Shown here: positions 1-14,900 of the stretch, one piece after another | Layout of the letters: the number at the start of each line of letters is the position of its first letter | Numbering within the stretch: the first letter of the stretch is position 1 | Assembly (NCBI RefSeq): GCF_017654505.1 | Contig: NC_054559.1 | Coordinates: 18,613,325-18,677,324, forward strand | DNA from: Polyodon spathula | Taxonomy: Eukaryota; Chordata; Actinopteri; Acipenseriformes; Polyodontidae | Length of the DNA stretch: 64,000 nucleotides | Reading direction: 5' to 3' | Notes under the pieces: model-generated | The model's database searches: none | The model's input: the letters and a program-made list of their open reading frames with translations, nothing else | What the model was told of the DNA's origin: nothing | Program-made: the position numbers and the translations under genes

Positions 1-1543
1 ATCTGAGACAGTGTCCAGTTTATGTAGGAAAGTGCACAAAACCTAAGGGGTGCTTAAAGAAGGATTGTGATTAAAACACCACAAAGACTAGAAAGTCAAC
101 GGAAGATATACACAGTACATTAGCGTGAACTTAAACCAGCGACAAACTGACAATAATTCAAGGGCATCAGAAGTCATTCTCAGAATTTGACTAATTTTGA
201 AGCTTGATATGTTAATAAACAGCTTAAATACTGTTCATATGAAGCACAAGGTATTGAGGTACAGCAATGCTGTGCTAGCAAACTTAATTTTTTAAAAAGA
301 ATTTAAAAATCCCAGCTAATTACATACACATAACTAAATGCACCCCAATGACTAAACTAGCAAGGGCAATACTACTAAAAACCTACACACAATAAATAAA
401 AATGCATCTTAATTATCATCAAGATCTCCCAGGGACAGCACCTTGCTACTTCACATCTATTCTTTTGCTTTGCAATTCAATAAAAACTGAATCAATACTA
501 CCACGACAATGAATTACCATGAACCCTTCCATTTATGGTACATAAACTGGACACTGCCATAGAACACCACAAACACATGGTAAACATCAGTTTCTGAACA
601 GGTTGTTTTTCTCCCCCTTCTGAGAAGGTAAGCATTAGTTGTTCCTTGTCAAATGAACTCATGTACATAAAACATGTCTTGTCATTCAAACTATCCTTAT
701 TTGCCATTAATTTCCTTTTTTTTTTTTTAAATGGAATGGCATCTAGAAAAACACAAAACAGGAGCTACTTGCCTGTTTGGTACACAGTATTTGGCCAAAT
801 ATCTGAGTTAATCAGAAACAGTTCGATACAAAATAATGCTCAAAAACTCTGCAGCTGCCTGTGCTTACTGACTCTAGAATTACAGAGTGTTGAGACATTG
901 TTCATTACCCCCAATCAAATAAAAAGCTAAAGTTTGGATCTCTTAACAAAACCAGCAGAATCCTTGGGAGTGTAAAGCATTAAAAAAAAACAAAAAAAAA
1001 AAGAACACTAGTAATTAAATATTACTAATGTTAAATAAATAGATATGCCAGTATTTTTTTGTTTTGTTTTGCAAATTATGTGAAACAATTTCAAGTTTTT
1101 GTTTTGTTTTGTTTTTAGTAATCTGTCAAGGAAACTACTTTAGATGTTCTGCTGTCAAATTACTGATAATGGGCTTTTGAAATTTTTTAACCAAAAGCAT
1201 TTAAATCCTGACCTTATTCCTCACAGCAATCTATTTTGAGAAGCCCTCTACCCCCAAACCCCTGCCTTCCAGTTTGTTACTTGAGTTTCCACATCTTAAA
1301 TAAATTGGCCTTAAACATCTATGATACAGGTTTATACAGTGCATTTACAGTGCATCACTTCATTCCCAAGCCAACCCCATCACCCTCCCTAAACACAATA
1401 AAACCAACCAAAATCCTTTTTAGATTTCAGCTCACTTAGGAATTGTTATTCAACTCTTAACTCACACACACACAGTCCGGTATTGTTCATTTTAAAAAGT
1501 TTTTTCTCTCTCTTTGCAGGTTGATGCGTTGGCTCCGAGCGGC
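1..1543 (-). other. EPS15L1 3' UTR / downstream sequence
   Basis: AT-rich sequence downstream of the EPS15L1 stop, with A- and T-runs (near 717-729 and 981-1001). Presumably 3' UTR continuing off the window. I read it for AATAAA/ATTAAA on the minus strand and saw none. No other coding signal was recognised. Confidence 0.5.
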
Positions 1544-1690
1544 TCATGCGTTTGACATCTCTGCCTTGCTGAGAGCGATGGCGAGCGCCAGGTCCTCCTG
1601 CTCCTGTCTGCGCAGCCTCTCTACCCGATCCTGCTCCGCGCGCTCACTCTCCCGCTTCGCCCACGCCAGCTGCTGGGCCTCATTTCCAAG
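1544..1690 (-). CDS. EPS15L1: EPS15L1 terminal exon with two ubiquitin-interacting motifs
   Basis: The last exon starts in phase 0 after a TTTGTGTCTCCCAG acceptor and reads [20 protein letters not shown] followed by [18 protein letters not shown] and a stop. The second block fits the UIM pattern (hydrophobic, xx, Ala, xxx, Ser, xx, Glu: L..A...S..E) and the first is a related, weaker match. It sits 5.2 kb from the previous exon. The fish gene therefore encodes the long UIM-bearing isoform; some mammalian EPS15L1 isoforms stop just after the GFADF block. Confidence 0.9.
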   Translation of the reverse strand, partial: LGNEAQQLAWAKRESERAEQDRVERLRRQEQEDLALAIALSKAEMSNA

Positions 1691-4564
1691 CTGGGAGACA
1701 CAAAAACTGCTTCTTTCAAACAACATGTTGGTTTAGCTTGCAAACAAAATATCTTCCACACAAGACTATGCAATATTGTGTTATCAAAAGCCAAGCACTG
1801 ACGGTTTAGCTTGTATCCACATGAAAACATAGCAACAATAATTAGAAGTAGTGTCAGTTTGTCATAGTGCTGTTTTAGGGTTGCCTTCTAAAATGACTTC
1901 TTAACACACATCACTTATTACTTGTCTACACATGCATTTCCTATTAAATTTGTATTTGTTTAAGGCAACAGTCCTGGAGAATAAATAAAATATGTAAAAA
2001 AATTCAGTAATTTTTATGGCTATGGTGGTAATTTAGAATGACAAAATACACCTGTAGGACCCCGAGATGCCTTTACGATCAAAGTCAATCAGGCATTTCA
2101 AGCAAGGTCAAGAGATGCATTAGAGATGGAGCTGAATTCCTTGCAGATTTACACTCGTCCAGCCTGATTTTGAAGAGTGTACTGGAAGTTGTGATAAAAC
2201 CATCCAGAAAACGAATTACATTTATTGGTGTACATAAACATTTATTATTCCTTTCAGAGACAAAGAGAGAGAAATTACGTAAACCTACACTTTCATGTTT
2301 CATCCCACTGATGAGCTCAGAATTGTATTTTAAATTCTCTCTCCAGGACATTTCCCTTAATCAATTCAATTCAAACAGAGCTTCAGAAACATCAGGCCTG
2401 AGATGCTTTGGGAATCCCTCCAATATGACCACCAAACGGAACAAGCACCACAGTCCATGCAGACAGAGCTGGTCCAAGTACGGGCTAAGGGTCTGATAGA
2501 GTGGTCTTGTTTATAAGAAGCTTTAGGAGGGAGTTGACTCTCTTAAAATTGTCTGATCGTAGGAGAATACAGCTCATTTCCAATTAGATCAACCCATAGC
2601 TGCCGAGTTCAGTGCTAGATGTTAAGTGAAACAGGCAGATCTCTGCTGCAATTTCAAGCAACATAATTGCATGACTTAGACTTAAAAAAAGGGGGGACGG
2701 GTAGTGGTGACGTGATAAGGATTTAGTAGAGACAAAGTTTTCTGCCAATTCAAGAGCACATGCAAGCACTTAAAGCAAGTGCGTGGAAACGCTTTATAAC
2801 AGAGAATAAAAAAAAGGGAACTCAACTCAAATTTAACAAAAATTGACATTGTTACGATTCAAATAAGTGAAACAGTAACAGTAAGCAAATTAAGTAATAG
2901 GTATTACTGGTGTATGTAATTCTACATGTACACTTCATACAAGATAAAATACTGGCAGTGGGAGTGCGAAAAAATAAGAGATAGAACATTTAACAAAACT
3001 GGTTAAGTGCACAGATTAGGAACATGTGTTAATAAACTAGTATTAAATACAGTACATGTACAACTAACTGAAAATAGCAGTTCAATGAAAATTTTGCCAT
3101 TTGAAGAACTGTTTTCTTTCTCCCATATTTATTTTTATTAAATTATATGTTATTAAATGATATGTATTACAGGAAACACTGACATGGAAAAATCTAGAAT
3201 TACTTCAAGAGAATACACAATGTGTGGAATACTACAGTGGTGTAAATAGTTGTTGGTACAGTACTACATGTAACCATCAGAAAAGTGAATACTGGTGCAT
3301 AACCTCTCAGTGTTTTCAGTCATCTATATCCCGATATATATATATATATATATATATCCATTTTTAATCAATATTTATTCTGATACAAATGAGTCCATAT
3401 ACATTCACCCTTGTGTAGGTGCACAATACTGGCTGAAGGATAGTGTACAGTAAAATGTAGCAATGTGCACGTTTTTGTATTACCTCATTTATTTTAAATC
3501 TTACCTTCTTTCGCACACCTGAAAAAATGTAAAAACAAAAACAAAAAATACACTAAAAACAAACCCCCTAAGGGAAAAAAAAGTCCATACACAATTTAAA
3601 ATATAGCCTAAATAAACCAAATCAATCAATCAATCCACAAATAAATACAAGTTGATTATTCACAATGCAAAAGAGGACATGAAAAAATGACATGCAGCAA
3701 AAACAAAATGGAAGTAAAAAAACACAAAAATAAAACTATTACCACCACATGAGAATTTAACACAAATGTCTACAGTAATCTACAGAAGCCTCTATGGCAC
3801 AAACACACACACACTAAGCACAGTAAAGTTCTACATGCAATGCCATCTACTGACCACGGTCTTTACTTTGGAGGATTTGCTTAGCCATCTTGGATCACAA
3901 CAAGGATAATATAATGCTTGGATCAGAATAAACAATGCGCACCAGTTCAATCCGGTACTGTGATGGGATTTTTCTGTTTCTGTCATTGTGCCTCATTAAT
4001 TTGGACGAGTCTAGTTTCGCACAACGCTGCAACATCCAAGCTGGGCCAATCTAGTTTTTCCTATGCCAATTATTTGGGAGAGTCTAGTTTTGCAATAATA
4101 CTCTCCCCTACCAGCTGCCAAGTGCATGTCAGGGTAACAGAATTGCCTAGCATCGGGGTTGAAGCATTGGGCGAAACTAGACTCGTCCAAATTAATGGCA
4201 TGGGCGAACCAGACTGGCCCAGCATCAATGTTGAAGCTTTGAAGGAAACTAGACTCTCCCGGGCTAGACCCGAAAATCAGTGAAATCTGTTGAAAAAACA
4301 GGTTTCTCTCAGCTGTCTTTTTCAAGTTCTGGTCTATTCTAGATTTGCCCGATAGGACACTGGCGAGTACTGATAAAAAAAGTGGTAACTTCGGAATTCG
4401 CCCACATGCCCTTTGTGAAACTAGCCCACCGGGTTTCGCCCTTAACATACATATATATATATGGACAAAAGGATATGAGATATGTATTAGCATATCCTTT
4501 GCAGTATTAGGAGTACTTTATTAAAAACTGTACAAAAAATTTCAGGCTTGTGACATCTATAAAA

Positions 4565-4595
<31 letters not shown>

Positions 4596-5025
4596 TCATG
4601 AAAAATAACTATTTGGGTACTTTCCCTCCTTCCTTACCTACATTTAAAGCAAGACAGAAATGGTAAAGCAAGCAAAGAAATCTTAATTGCCATGCAATGT
4701 GAGACAACAGAAAGACAGCAGAGAATATCAAGGAGACCGATAAGGAATACAGCTAAATGGGTCTGCTTGCTATGATGCTGGAATGCACACCAACCACATG
4801 CTCTGTAACCTTAGGACTGTGAGCTGAGGAGTGATACTGCTGCTACCAAAGTCAGGCTTCTTGCTATGAGGCATCTTCAAAAACCAATGCGGAGGGCATT
4901 CAAATACCCACACTGTCGTAAGAAACTCTACACACAGGTGTCTGATGATTACAACTAACTCTCCACCACTGAAACACTGTTCTGTGAAAAGCAAGTATAT
5001 TTTGCATTTGTAGCATCAGATATTG

Positions 5026-5073
<48 letters not shown>

Positions 5074-8000
5074 AAACACACACTGAGCATCAAAAGAAAC
5101 TTATCACTATTATAACACATTTAGCTTCGAAAAAAATAAGGTACATAAATGATGGACTTGACGAAAATGTTTTTGGTTTCTTTTTAATCACTCGATCATT
5201 CATCCTTGACAATGACTCGCCTGAGTGACTGTGACTGAAGCACATGCACTCAATCACCTAATTAGTGAGACAGCCCAGCCAAGATCAGCAGATCATTTTG
5301 CAGCATCTTCGTGATGTCAACTGTTAATCAGCCAATAAAAAAGTCACTGCACCTGCTCTAAAGCAGAGTTTGTAATTTTTCAATCACATGTAGTGAATTT
5401 TATCTTAATATACATAAGTTCCTTTTGATGCTCAAATATAAGTGATAAATTTCTATATATAAACTATCTGCGATAGCATCATCACAAGCTGGAAGTGTAC
5501 CTCTCCTGCTTCTTGTGGAAGTATCTTAAAAGGAGTCGAAACTACAGCTCTCAATGTTTGATCAGTGATGTTTTAAAACATTCTCTAATCCTCATGATCT
5601 CTGCACTCATGATCTGTGCTTGATTATTATTATTTAGTTGGCTCAAGACAGCGCAGCTATTGTGTTCATACTCAATGTCCAGAGCATGTGTTTCTATGGG
5701 TAACACACATCTTTCTGTGCCTGATTTATTTTAGGACACAAAAACAAAGCGGGTACAGGAATAGTCCTGGTGACGGGATCTAGTCGGCTCTTTAACTTGA
5801 CAAGGAAACAAAACTCCAAAAACTCATCAGGAATAAACACAAGGCCTTCTGATTACAAAGAAAACCCAAAAGGGATTATTAAACACTCTCTCCAGCACCC
5901 TGGTCTAAAGTCTTCTGGACGAGGGAGAAAGAACAGTAGATTTGGACACCCTAGTTCGGCTACAACGTCTTGGAGGTTTTCAAAGTTGTGAATGTAGAAT
6001 TCAAGACAGCTGGCATGGTTTTGAAACATACCTCATAACAGCAGCCTAATTGTTTAACACACTGTCCTTCAAGCACCCACAAACTGTCAGAAGAATTTAA
6101 GTATAGCGAGATTTCAGGTATTGACAGGAATGAAGCAATTAAAATAAATAATGTTTTGTCTGTTCTTTTAAACTAGTACCAACATTGCCAGTTTTAAACA
6201 ACCAATTAATTACAATTGTCCCTTTGGAGAGGGTCATATCTCTGTTGTTTTATTATACTAGATGCATATTAATAAATTACTTTCCTGCAAGGCACTTCAA
6301 TGAAGTTAGGATATACATATAAGCAAAGTACTTGCTAATGAACCTGAGCTAATGTACTGCATTCAGGACCTTGTGCCTCAACAGGTTTTCCACTGCTACA
6401 CTGGGGTGTTTGTAGCGGTTTCTTGAAAAAGAATCGCAATTAAATAAATCCCTATACTGCAAGGCAAGAAAATGAAAACCTGGCCTCGTTTGCCGCAACA
6501 CAGTATATTGACTCCCTAACTAAAAGATGTTTGTTTAAATTTGGTGTTACCAATCAAAAGTATTTTACCAATCATAATGTATTTTTGAGAGCTACTGCCA
6601 CTTGCAGAAGAATTGCAATTGCGTTTGGCCCCGTCCTGGCAAGCTTTTGTTTGTTTGTTTGTTTTAATTCTGGTGTGTGAAATAACTGAGAGGAATCAGT
6701 AATTCACTGAACAGCAATGTCTGTAGCATGAAGGTGGCCAGAATGAGGCACAGCAAAGAGGCACAAAGCTGGTGATGCATTCTGCTATAGATTTCTCACT
6801 AAAATAATGATCACTATAAGCAGAAAGCAAAAGGGTGGGCTGGACAGAGTATCACTGAACTCAACTTACAGAACTGAAGTCTGCAAAACCCAAGGCAGAG
6901 TCTTTAGAAGTTTTACTTGAGGAGGAAGGAGCAAAAGGATCTTTGCCGCTAAATGGGTCTCCAAACCCCTTTTTACTTTGAAATGGGTCGCTGTCTTCAG
7001 CGCCAAAGGGCTGGAAAGGATCGCTGGACTTTGAGGAATCGCCTGACCCAGGCAGGTTTACTGGAGTACTTTTACCTAGAAAGTTTAGAAAGAAGAAAGA
7101 TTATTTCCCCCAAAAGGTGCCCCCCCACCCCCCACAAACTTGGAAGAGAGTCCCTGATGAAATATGGGTTATTGCTTTCATTGTTAAACGTGCTCCGCTA
7201 CAATAAGCTACAATCCTTACCACACATGCATTTTTGCATTAAACTTCTGGGATTTCAAAGAGTTTTGTTAGGTCATTTCAATAATGTGGATACCAACCCC
7301 CCCATATGTCTTTTTAACTGTTACAATGTCTCAAATATCAGTGGCAATGATTACCTACATTGTAGCGAACCACCTTTAACACTCAGGACAGAAATACAGG
7401 AATAATAAAATCAGCAGAGAACAAAGAACTGCAAGTAATACAATGACTGTGAATCTACAAACACTGAAATCAAACACTGATTTCAAAAGTGTATATTTGC
7501 AAAAATCTGGAGATTTTATTGAACGGTTATTCAATTTTTCAACAATAACGATTAGCCGTGTGTTACAATGACAGCAGGTAATTACAAGGACTAAAAACGT
7601 ATAATTCACTGGCATCCCTGACACTGAAATTCAAAAGACGTACAACCCTTCTGAAACACCACTATTTCTCACATTAGACTAAAATGTAATTATGATACTA
7701 ACAGCATTGTGTATCTGTTTAAATATTGCATTCTCATGCTGCATTGCATGCAAAACCTAAACCTTGTTTCATGTTTGTCAGGCTACTTAAATTATTAGTG
7801 GAATAAATGCTTGTAAATAGATCATCTTGAAAATCAGGCTCAGGGAGCAGAATACATACATATGCTGTATGTGGTCAGAATGCAGAAATAAGTGAGAAAG
7901 ACGAAGGTGACAAGGCTTGATTAGCAGCATTTTCATTTTGATACCATCATCCAATTGGTTTCAACAGGCTGTACACAACTTATCTGGTGCGCACTGCATG

Positions 8001-11000
8001 CTGTATACAGTCAAGTAACCAGCAAGGTGTTAGTATGACGATATAAAGATAAACCCTGTTCCCACTATCCATCCCTTACGTAATCTTTCTATCTGAGCTT
8101 CAGATCTTTTCTTTTAAAACAGAGTGTTTACAAGCTAAAGCATGATGCAAGCAAAATGGAACGTGTTTTACAAGGACACATTTACTGAATAGAAAAACGG
8201 TATAAAAAAAACAGAAAGGAAACAACTTAGCCAAGTCGATTCTTGCCGCAGTGTCTAAATGATGCCTTTCATTGAAAAGATCCGTCGTCTTAAAACGTGC
8301 TCTCTACAAATAACGTAGGTGCCACACATGTACGGTTGGTTCATTACACAAAATAAAACGCTTCCAAAAGATGTCAGATTAAAACGAATTAACTAATCTC
8401 ACAAACTAATTAACGACGATCAAACAAACCACCGACAACACTGGATTTATAAAGTCATCATGCTGGCTATTTTAGCAAGTACTACAATTCTCAAATATCA
8501 TGCTACCTATGCACTAAAATATGTACTATCAGTTGTGACATAACACTGCATTATACCACATCCTTTCCATTAACGTTTGCCCAACCTCTGGGTGATGGAA
8601 GTTTAAAAAAATCGGCTGCAGTGTCACTATTTTTTTTAATGCTTCTAATGAAGGCAGCAACACTGCAACGCTGGATACTAAAATTCTCTCTTTGACCACA
8701 GAACAAGGACGCCACAAGCTGTGGCAACGCCAGCTCCCCAACAAGCATGCTTTAAAGTCTGACCAGGAGGAACTGTGCTCCAAGGAAGCAAGAGTAGTCT
8801 TCATTCCCATCCGAACTTTGGACTTTGTCTGCTTTCCAATGATCTAGTTATCTTAAACCTAAACCAGATTAATAGCGCAGGGGTGTCCAAAGTGGTCCCT
8901 CCAAACCCTGGTCTTTATTCCAGCCCTGTTATAAACTGTTTAACTGAAACAATTAAACCTCTGTGCAGAACCTGAATGTTAAATCTGGAGTGGAATGGCC
9001 CTCCAGGACTGTGATTGGCCACCTCTATTACAGTGCTTTCTCAGAAAAAAATAAAGAATGCTGTCAAAATATGTGGAAGGAAAAGGTTTTGTGTAACACT
9101 GTTGCACTGGTAGCCGATTACAAATCTCCCAGAGTTTTACAAATAGTTTTTCATGCAGGGCACAAGCTTGTTCACAGCTTCAGTGCTTCTCTTGTGCACA
9201 CCAGAGATAAACCATGTTTGTAGTTTCACTTAACATGCACCATTCTGCCATAAAAGCCACAGTACTTTCGGCAGCTACCCTAGTGGTGCACCAAAACCCA
9301 ACTGAGGAGGTTACATTTAAACAGAAACAACAAGAATAAAGCCGTCACCACATTAAGGGTCACTGCCACAAAAACATTAATAGTACATTTTTATATTGTT
9401 TTTAATTCGAAATATGCATATCTATTCTCGTCATATTTATGACCCTATGCACTGAGCACATCTTTCTGCAAAAACTGTAAATCATTTTGGGAGGTTGTAA
9501 ACAGGGGAAATTATTCAAACCCCTCAAGTCATAAGAGGAATGTGCAAAATACCACTCTGGAGATGTTCTGACTGTAGTCATTGCTACATCTTACAAAGCA
9601 TTCAAGTTATATCGTTATGATTGAGGTTAAAACAACGTGGCAATGAAGAAATTTAATTTGTAGATTTACTAACAGAAAGTGTTTCATTTTTCATGTACGA
9701 AAACAACGTCAGAAATAGAGACTATAGTGGGGTACAAAGCGTTACATCTTTAACATCCCAAAACCTTAAAGCCACACAAACCCTAACACGGCAGCAACCC
9801 AAGGTCACAGGTCAGAGTGAGAGGCACCGTTAGATTTTATGTAACAAACATGAAGACGGCGTCATACATGGTTTATGACATAACGGCTGCAACATGCTTA
9901 CAAAAACGTAAGGTTTGCTTTAACAGAGATGCTTAGTGAGCAGTGGAATGCATAATCTTTGACAGGACAGAACTTCAAAGAAAACTAAGAAAAGTGAAGT
10001 ACAGCTATGGACAAATGTTTTGCATCAACCTATAGAACCAACTCATTTTGCTTCATAAAGTCTAATGAAATAATGTTGCACTAACACACTGAACAGCATA
10101 CCGCTTTATAGGTTCTCCATACACTTAACAAAACACTGACAATTGAACAACGCGACATGATCAAAATCTAATATGAAATAATGTATCGCTATTATGGCTT
10201 TAAAAAGATTTAAAAAACACAAAAAAAAAAGCAAGTGTTCCTTAGTTGGTGTACTTGACAAGGGCACAGCATGGTTTTAGCAATGAGTTTTTGGCAGGTG
10301 GTACATATGAGAATCTAACTTGAATTTATCGTCCAGACTCCTGCAGAATAACTTCGGCCTTGTGCTCGGGGTCATCAAATAGTGTCTTAAAAGCATACAA
10401 ATACTGCGGTTCAGCAATAGAGTAGCTGTAACTCAATAATGAGAACAAACAAAAGATGGCACTCTTAAGCAGGCGTGGGAAAGGAACGTGGGGCAGCGCT
10501 TATCAGAATAGGTGTTAACCACTTTGTCAATCAAGCTGTTATTTAAGTGTAATGAGAAAACAGACTTGCTTTTTACAGCAGAGCTAATCGCTGAAGCAAT
10601 CTTTTTTTTTTTTTTTTTTTTTCCCCTGCAATGTGTAACCGCCAGCATTGCAGCAGATGATGGAAAATGTAGACCTGAATTTTGATATGAAAATGATCAG
10701 GCAATCAGAATGTTTTTTTTTTTTTTTTATATATCTTTTAGGCAGGTACCGTCAAATTATAACTGATAAGAATTAATGAAGACACTGCATTTCTAACTCC
10801 TATGAATGTTTAATACCAAAATCTGACCCTGTCAATCTAAAAATTCAGGGAGGAAAATTTCCTTTGCACAACAAAGAACATTTTTACTACTGGGTTGTAA
10901 CACTGGTCTTTGTTATTTTTTGCATTTTTCTGCTTCAGTCTCATGATCCAGCCAGGCTCCTGTCAGTGCTGCGCTTGGCTATTTAAACATTTTAAACATG

Positions 11001-11879
11001 TTAAATAGACACACCAGTTCTGTGAATTCTGTAGTGGTAAACTACTGGAGCTTTTATAGAATGGCTGTGGCACGGGACACAGATAACACATCTTCCAAGA
11101 ATGACATGTATATTTAGAAGTATTACTTGTTCAAGGAAATAACAACACATCAGTTTCACAAAAACAGTAAGAATTAGTGTTTCAAAGCTTTTTGAAATCA
11201 AACCTGTAATTAAAATACACTAACTGGACCATTAACAACCCATTAGAGCCCTTGAAATAGCTGCATATAGAATTGGGCTGAAAGTTCATAAAATTATATA
11301 TCACTTTTAATAAAAACAAGACCTCTGTGGGGTAAAAAATATAAAGTAAATCGAGTACACGTTCTTGTGTATCATTCACCATCTACTGCTACCACTTGAT
11401 TTTATTTTTCTCAGGAGGTTAAAAGTTGAAGGATGTGCCACATACAGCATCCTTTAATCAAGAAAAAGTCAAAAGGTTAAACGCTGGTCAGGGCAGAGAA
11501 CACATTTACCGAATTTAGCAGATTGCGATGCTGAGAAAACCGAGTTGCAGTGAACACAGAGCTGCATTCGGAGGAAGTGGGCAAGGGTGGAGAAAACACA
11601 GCAGATCCCAATATTAGCGCATCACAGCTCTGAGTTCAGCTTATCAACCAGTTTATGAACACCTACACCGACTTCCTGAACCTTACCACCGCTGCCCTCA
11701 AAATACTGCCCGATTTGAAATCAACAGCTCTTACTCTTACCTCAAAATCTGCAAGGGCAAGCAAGGCTTGTGAACAACAAAACAGTATGTTGTTGTTTGG
11801 TGTGAGGGCATCCATCAGTTAGCATGTGAACTCTATTTGAACCTTAGTAAGAATATAACCATACCTATAAACAGTATTG

Positions 11880-11915
<36 letters not shown>

Positions 11916-14900
11916 TGACAGAATAATTTTACTTAACTCTTTCAACACTGCAGACAGAATTGTTTTGTTTGGTATTACCTGTCTGTGGCTTTATGGTATA
12001 ATGAGCTTATGTCTTTCACTTCAGGAATCAATCCGAGCCAAATCTCTACATCTTATTAAAAAGTCTAAAGCCAAGATCGCTTTTGATCACAACTCCCCCT
12101 TATCCCATTTCTGATTTTAAATTGTATAAAAGTTTCAGCTAACGGGACAATGCAAGTACATGATGTGTACAATGCCTCCCATGGTTACAGAGGAAATGAG
12201 TTTACTTTTGTTAATGGCATTTCTGTCCTCACATTTGTGGTATTAAGCAATGTTTCCACTAGCCTGGTACAAATGCAAACATCCAAGTACACCCAGCAAA
12301 ACAGTACTAGTTCTGCAGCTGCACAGCTCCCAAACCACTTATACTTACAGTCCACTGTTCTGTAAAAAAAATTTAAATGCAACAACATAAAATGTTTTAA
12401 GCATTTGAATTGAGGAGAACCTTCCCATCTGTGATAACCAGATTCATAAGAGAAAGAATTAACCAAAAAATGTACGCTATTTAACACACAGATGACACAC
12501 CTCATTAAAAGTGTCAAGACAACTGGATATCGATTCCCAAGATACATACTTCAGTGCAAAAGCCTTAGACACATTCAAGAGTTACAATATATATCAATGT
12601 TATGAGCATCAAAAATTTACTCAAAGCCTCCACTAGTGTTTTCAACTATTACAACACCTTTGACTGTTATTAATACAGCTTAGTTTGGGTGAGAAAAAAA
12701 TCAAGCTTGTCATTTAACAATCTTTAATTCACATCTGAATCTTCAAAACTTGTGATCACAACAACTTAAAAGTAAACTACACATGAGCAGCTGATATGAA
12801 GTGTTGTAGTAGCTAATCCACATTTACCCAGTGATTCTCAACAGGAGCAAAGCAATCCAAGGGAAAGAGGGGGGAAGGCGAGAATCGTCAAAAAAAATGA
12901 CATGACGTTTGCTACAAAGCGCATCAATGTCAAAAATGTGAACTGTATTGTAACTGAAGACCGATCATAATTTACACTAGCAAAGGTCAAACCTTCTACA
13001 GTGCCAATGTGGCCTTTACCTACCACTGCATTTAAAACTTACCGCTGGGTGGGTTAGGCCTGGGGGGTACATTTTTCTTGGGTGGTAGGGCTGGCATGTC
13101 AGTCTTGACCCTGAAAGGATCTTCAGAGAATCCCTGGCCACCAAACGAGGAAGCAAAGGGGTCTGAATGAGAGGTCTGACTCTGTATAAAAGCATAAATA
13201 ACATTGGATTGGGGTTCTTTATCGGGGTCTTCGATCAAAAAGGGGACCCGTATGCAGTGATCGGGTCTGTCATACTCTGTCAGGAATTTTCATGAAGAAA
13301 ACTTTTTCATAGGTTGCTTGCCTCCTATATGCCATTCACATTGCAGTTTGGTATAATCTGATAAACTGTTGATTTCATACAAATGTATCCGATATCATTT
13401 CTAACAGCTAGATTACAAGGACACTCTGTGTGTGTGTTTTATTTTTAATCCTTCATTGCCGTTGAAACAGCAACACACCAACAAAATATAACATACCTTA
13501 TGTAAAAGAACAGTGGAAACTATGTACATTTCCACACTGTGTGGGTTTCAGCTCAATTATCCTGTCAGTGTTTCTCAAGCTTTTCAAGCAGACTTTCCCC
13601 TCGACTCTTACACACCTACAGACTTCGCACACAAACTGAAACTAATTCCACCACACAGCGCTGAGAAAGACCACAAAGAAACACTGAAAAATGAAAATAA
13701 CTGATTTAAGCATTCTTGTGAAGTTAAAACACGCCATTAAAAATGCTATTCTTGTCAAGTTAAAAAAAAAAAAAAGATTTTTGTGCACTGCGCGCACAAA
13801 AACGTGAATCCGCTAGAAAAATAAATAAATCAGATTGTAGTTTAAAACAAATAGACAAAAGCAGTTTACAGAACTTAATGTACCAATGCACAAGGACGGA
13901 TTATTTATTTAATGCTAAATGTTTTACATGGAGGACTCCCAGCTTACCTTTGACATTTGACTGAAGTCAGCAAACCCACTACTGCTTCCAATGGCACTAC
14001 TCGCAAATGGGTCTAGAGTTCCAAATGGATCTACGGTCAGAAATAAAATAACAAGTTACAACGGGACTAACAGTCAGCAGGACTTTAATGCCCTACGCAA
14101 TAATGGAAAACCACCTGCTTCCAAAAGATTTATTTACAAAAAACAACGAAAAACTGAATTGTAGACATTAGTATCATGATATTTACTTTATTCTTATTAT
14201 TGTATTAAAATTAGTCACTTAGCAGACGCTTTTATCCAAAGCGACTCTACAGACTAGGGAATGAACTATATATCAATAACTTTTCACTTACTATATGACC
14301 CTCTTTTTTTTTTTTTTTTTTTACAAAATCTGATTCTAAAGCAGTTCCCAAGATATATAATTTAGCCAATAATGTCACTTACTACTCTGAAAAGAATGGT
14401 GTTACTGACAGAGAACATATCATGAAATAACTTCTCATCAGTTCCTTAGTTTTCAAAATTGCACAGATCTGGTTATGTTTTGACTGTTCCTCATTTGTAG
14501 GGTGTAACTACTGCTGCAGAAGAAAAGGACTAATATTAAAACTATTTGAAATATGCACTTCAGCTTAAACAAACCTCGCTGGCCCACAGCACGTTAATAA
14601 AGTCTTTTATCACTTGTTAAGAAATGCTTGGGCAGCTTCTTAAGCTTGAAAAAAAAGTTGCAGTAAGATTTTTTAAATTCAAAAGTAAACAAATTAACCT
14701 TTTAGCAGTACTTAAATCCAAAAGGGATATGAAAAGAGCTCTGTTGTTATTGATGCTGCACCAGAGTAAAAGCAATGTCTATGGTTCCATCTGCTAAACC
14801 ACATTCGTGGGAAACACAGCTGTTCTTATGTTATAACAAAGTCTGAAATTTCATCAGGGTTGCACGAAGCAATGTGTTTTCTGAATAAATAAAAGCACCT

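Noticed and set aside
2038..2496. 152-codon plus-strand ORF in the EPS15L1 last intron
   Set aside because: No recognisable domain, open on the other strand too, and no splice or promoter signal. Left as chance ORF.
3918..4493. Overlapping plus (121 aa) and minus (160 aa) ORFs
   Set aside because: Both read through the inverted compound repeat; mirrored peptides (GESSF / KTRL) reflect the repeat, not a protein family.
6953..7405. 150-codon plus-strand ORF
   Set aside because: Antisense shadow of EPS15L1 exon 6870-7075 extended into the intron.
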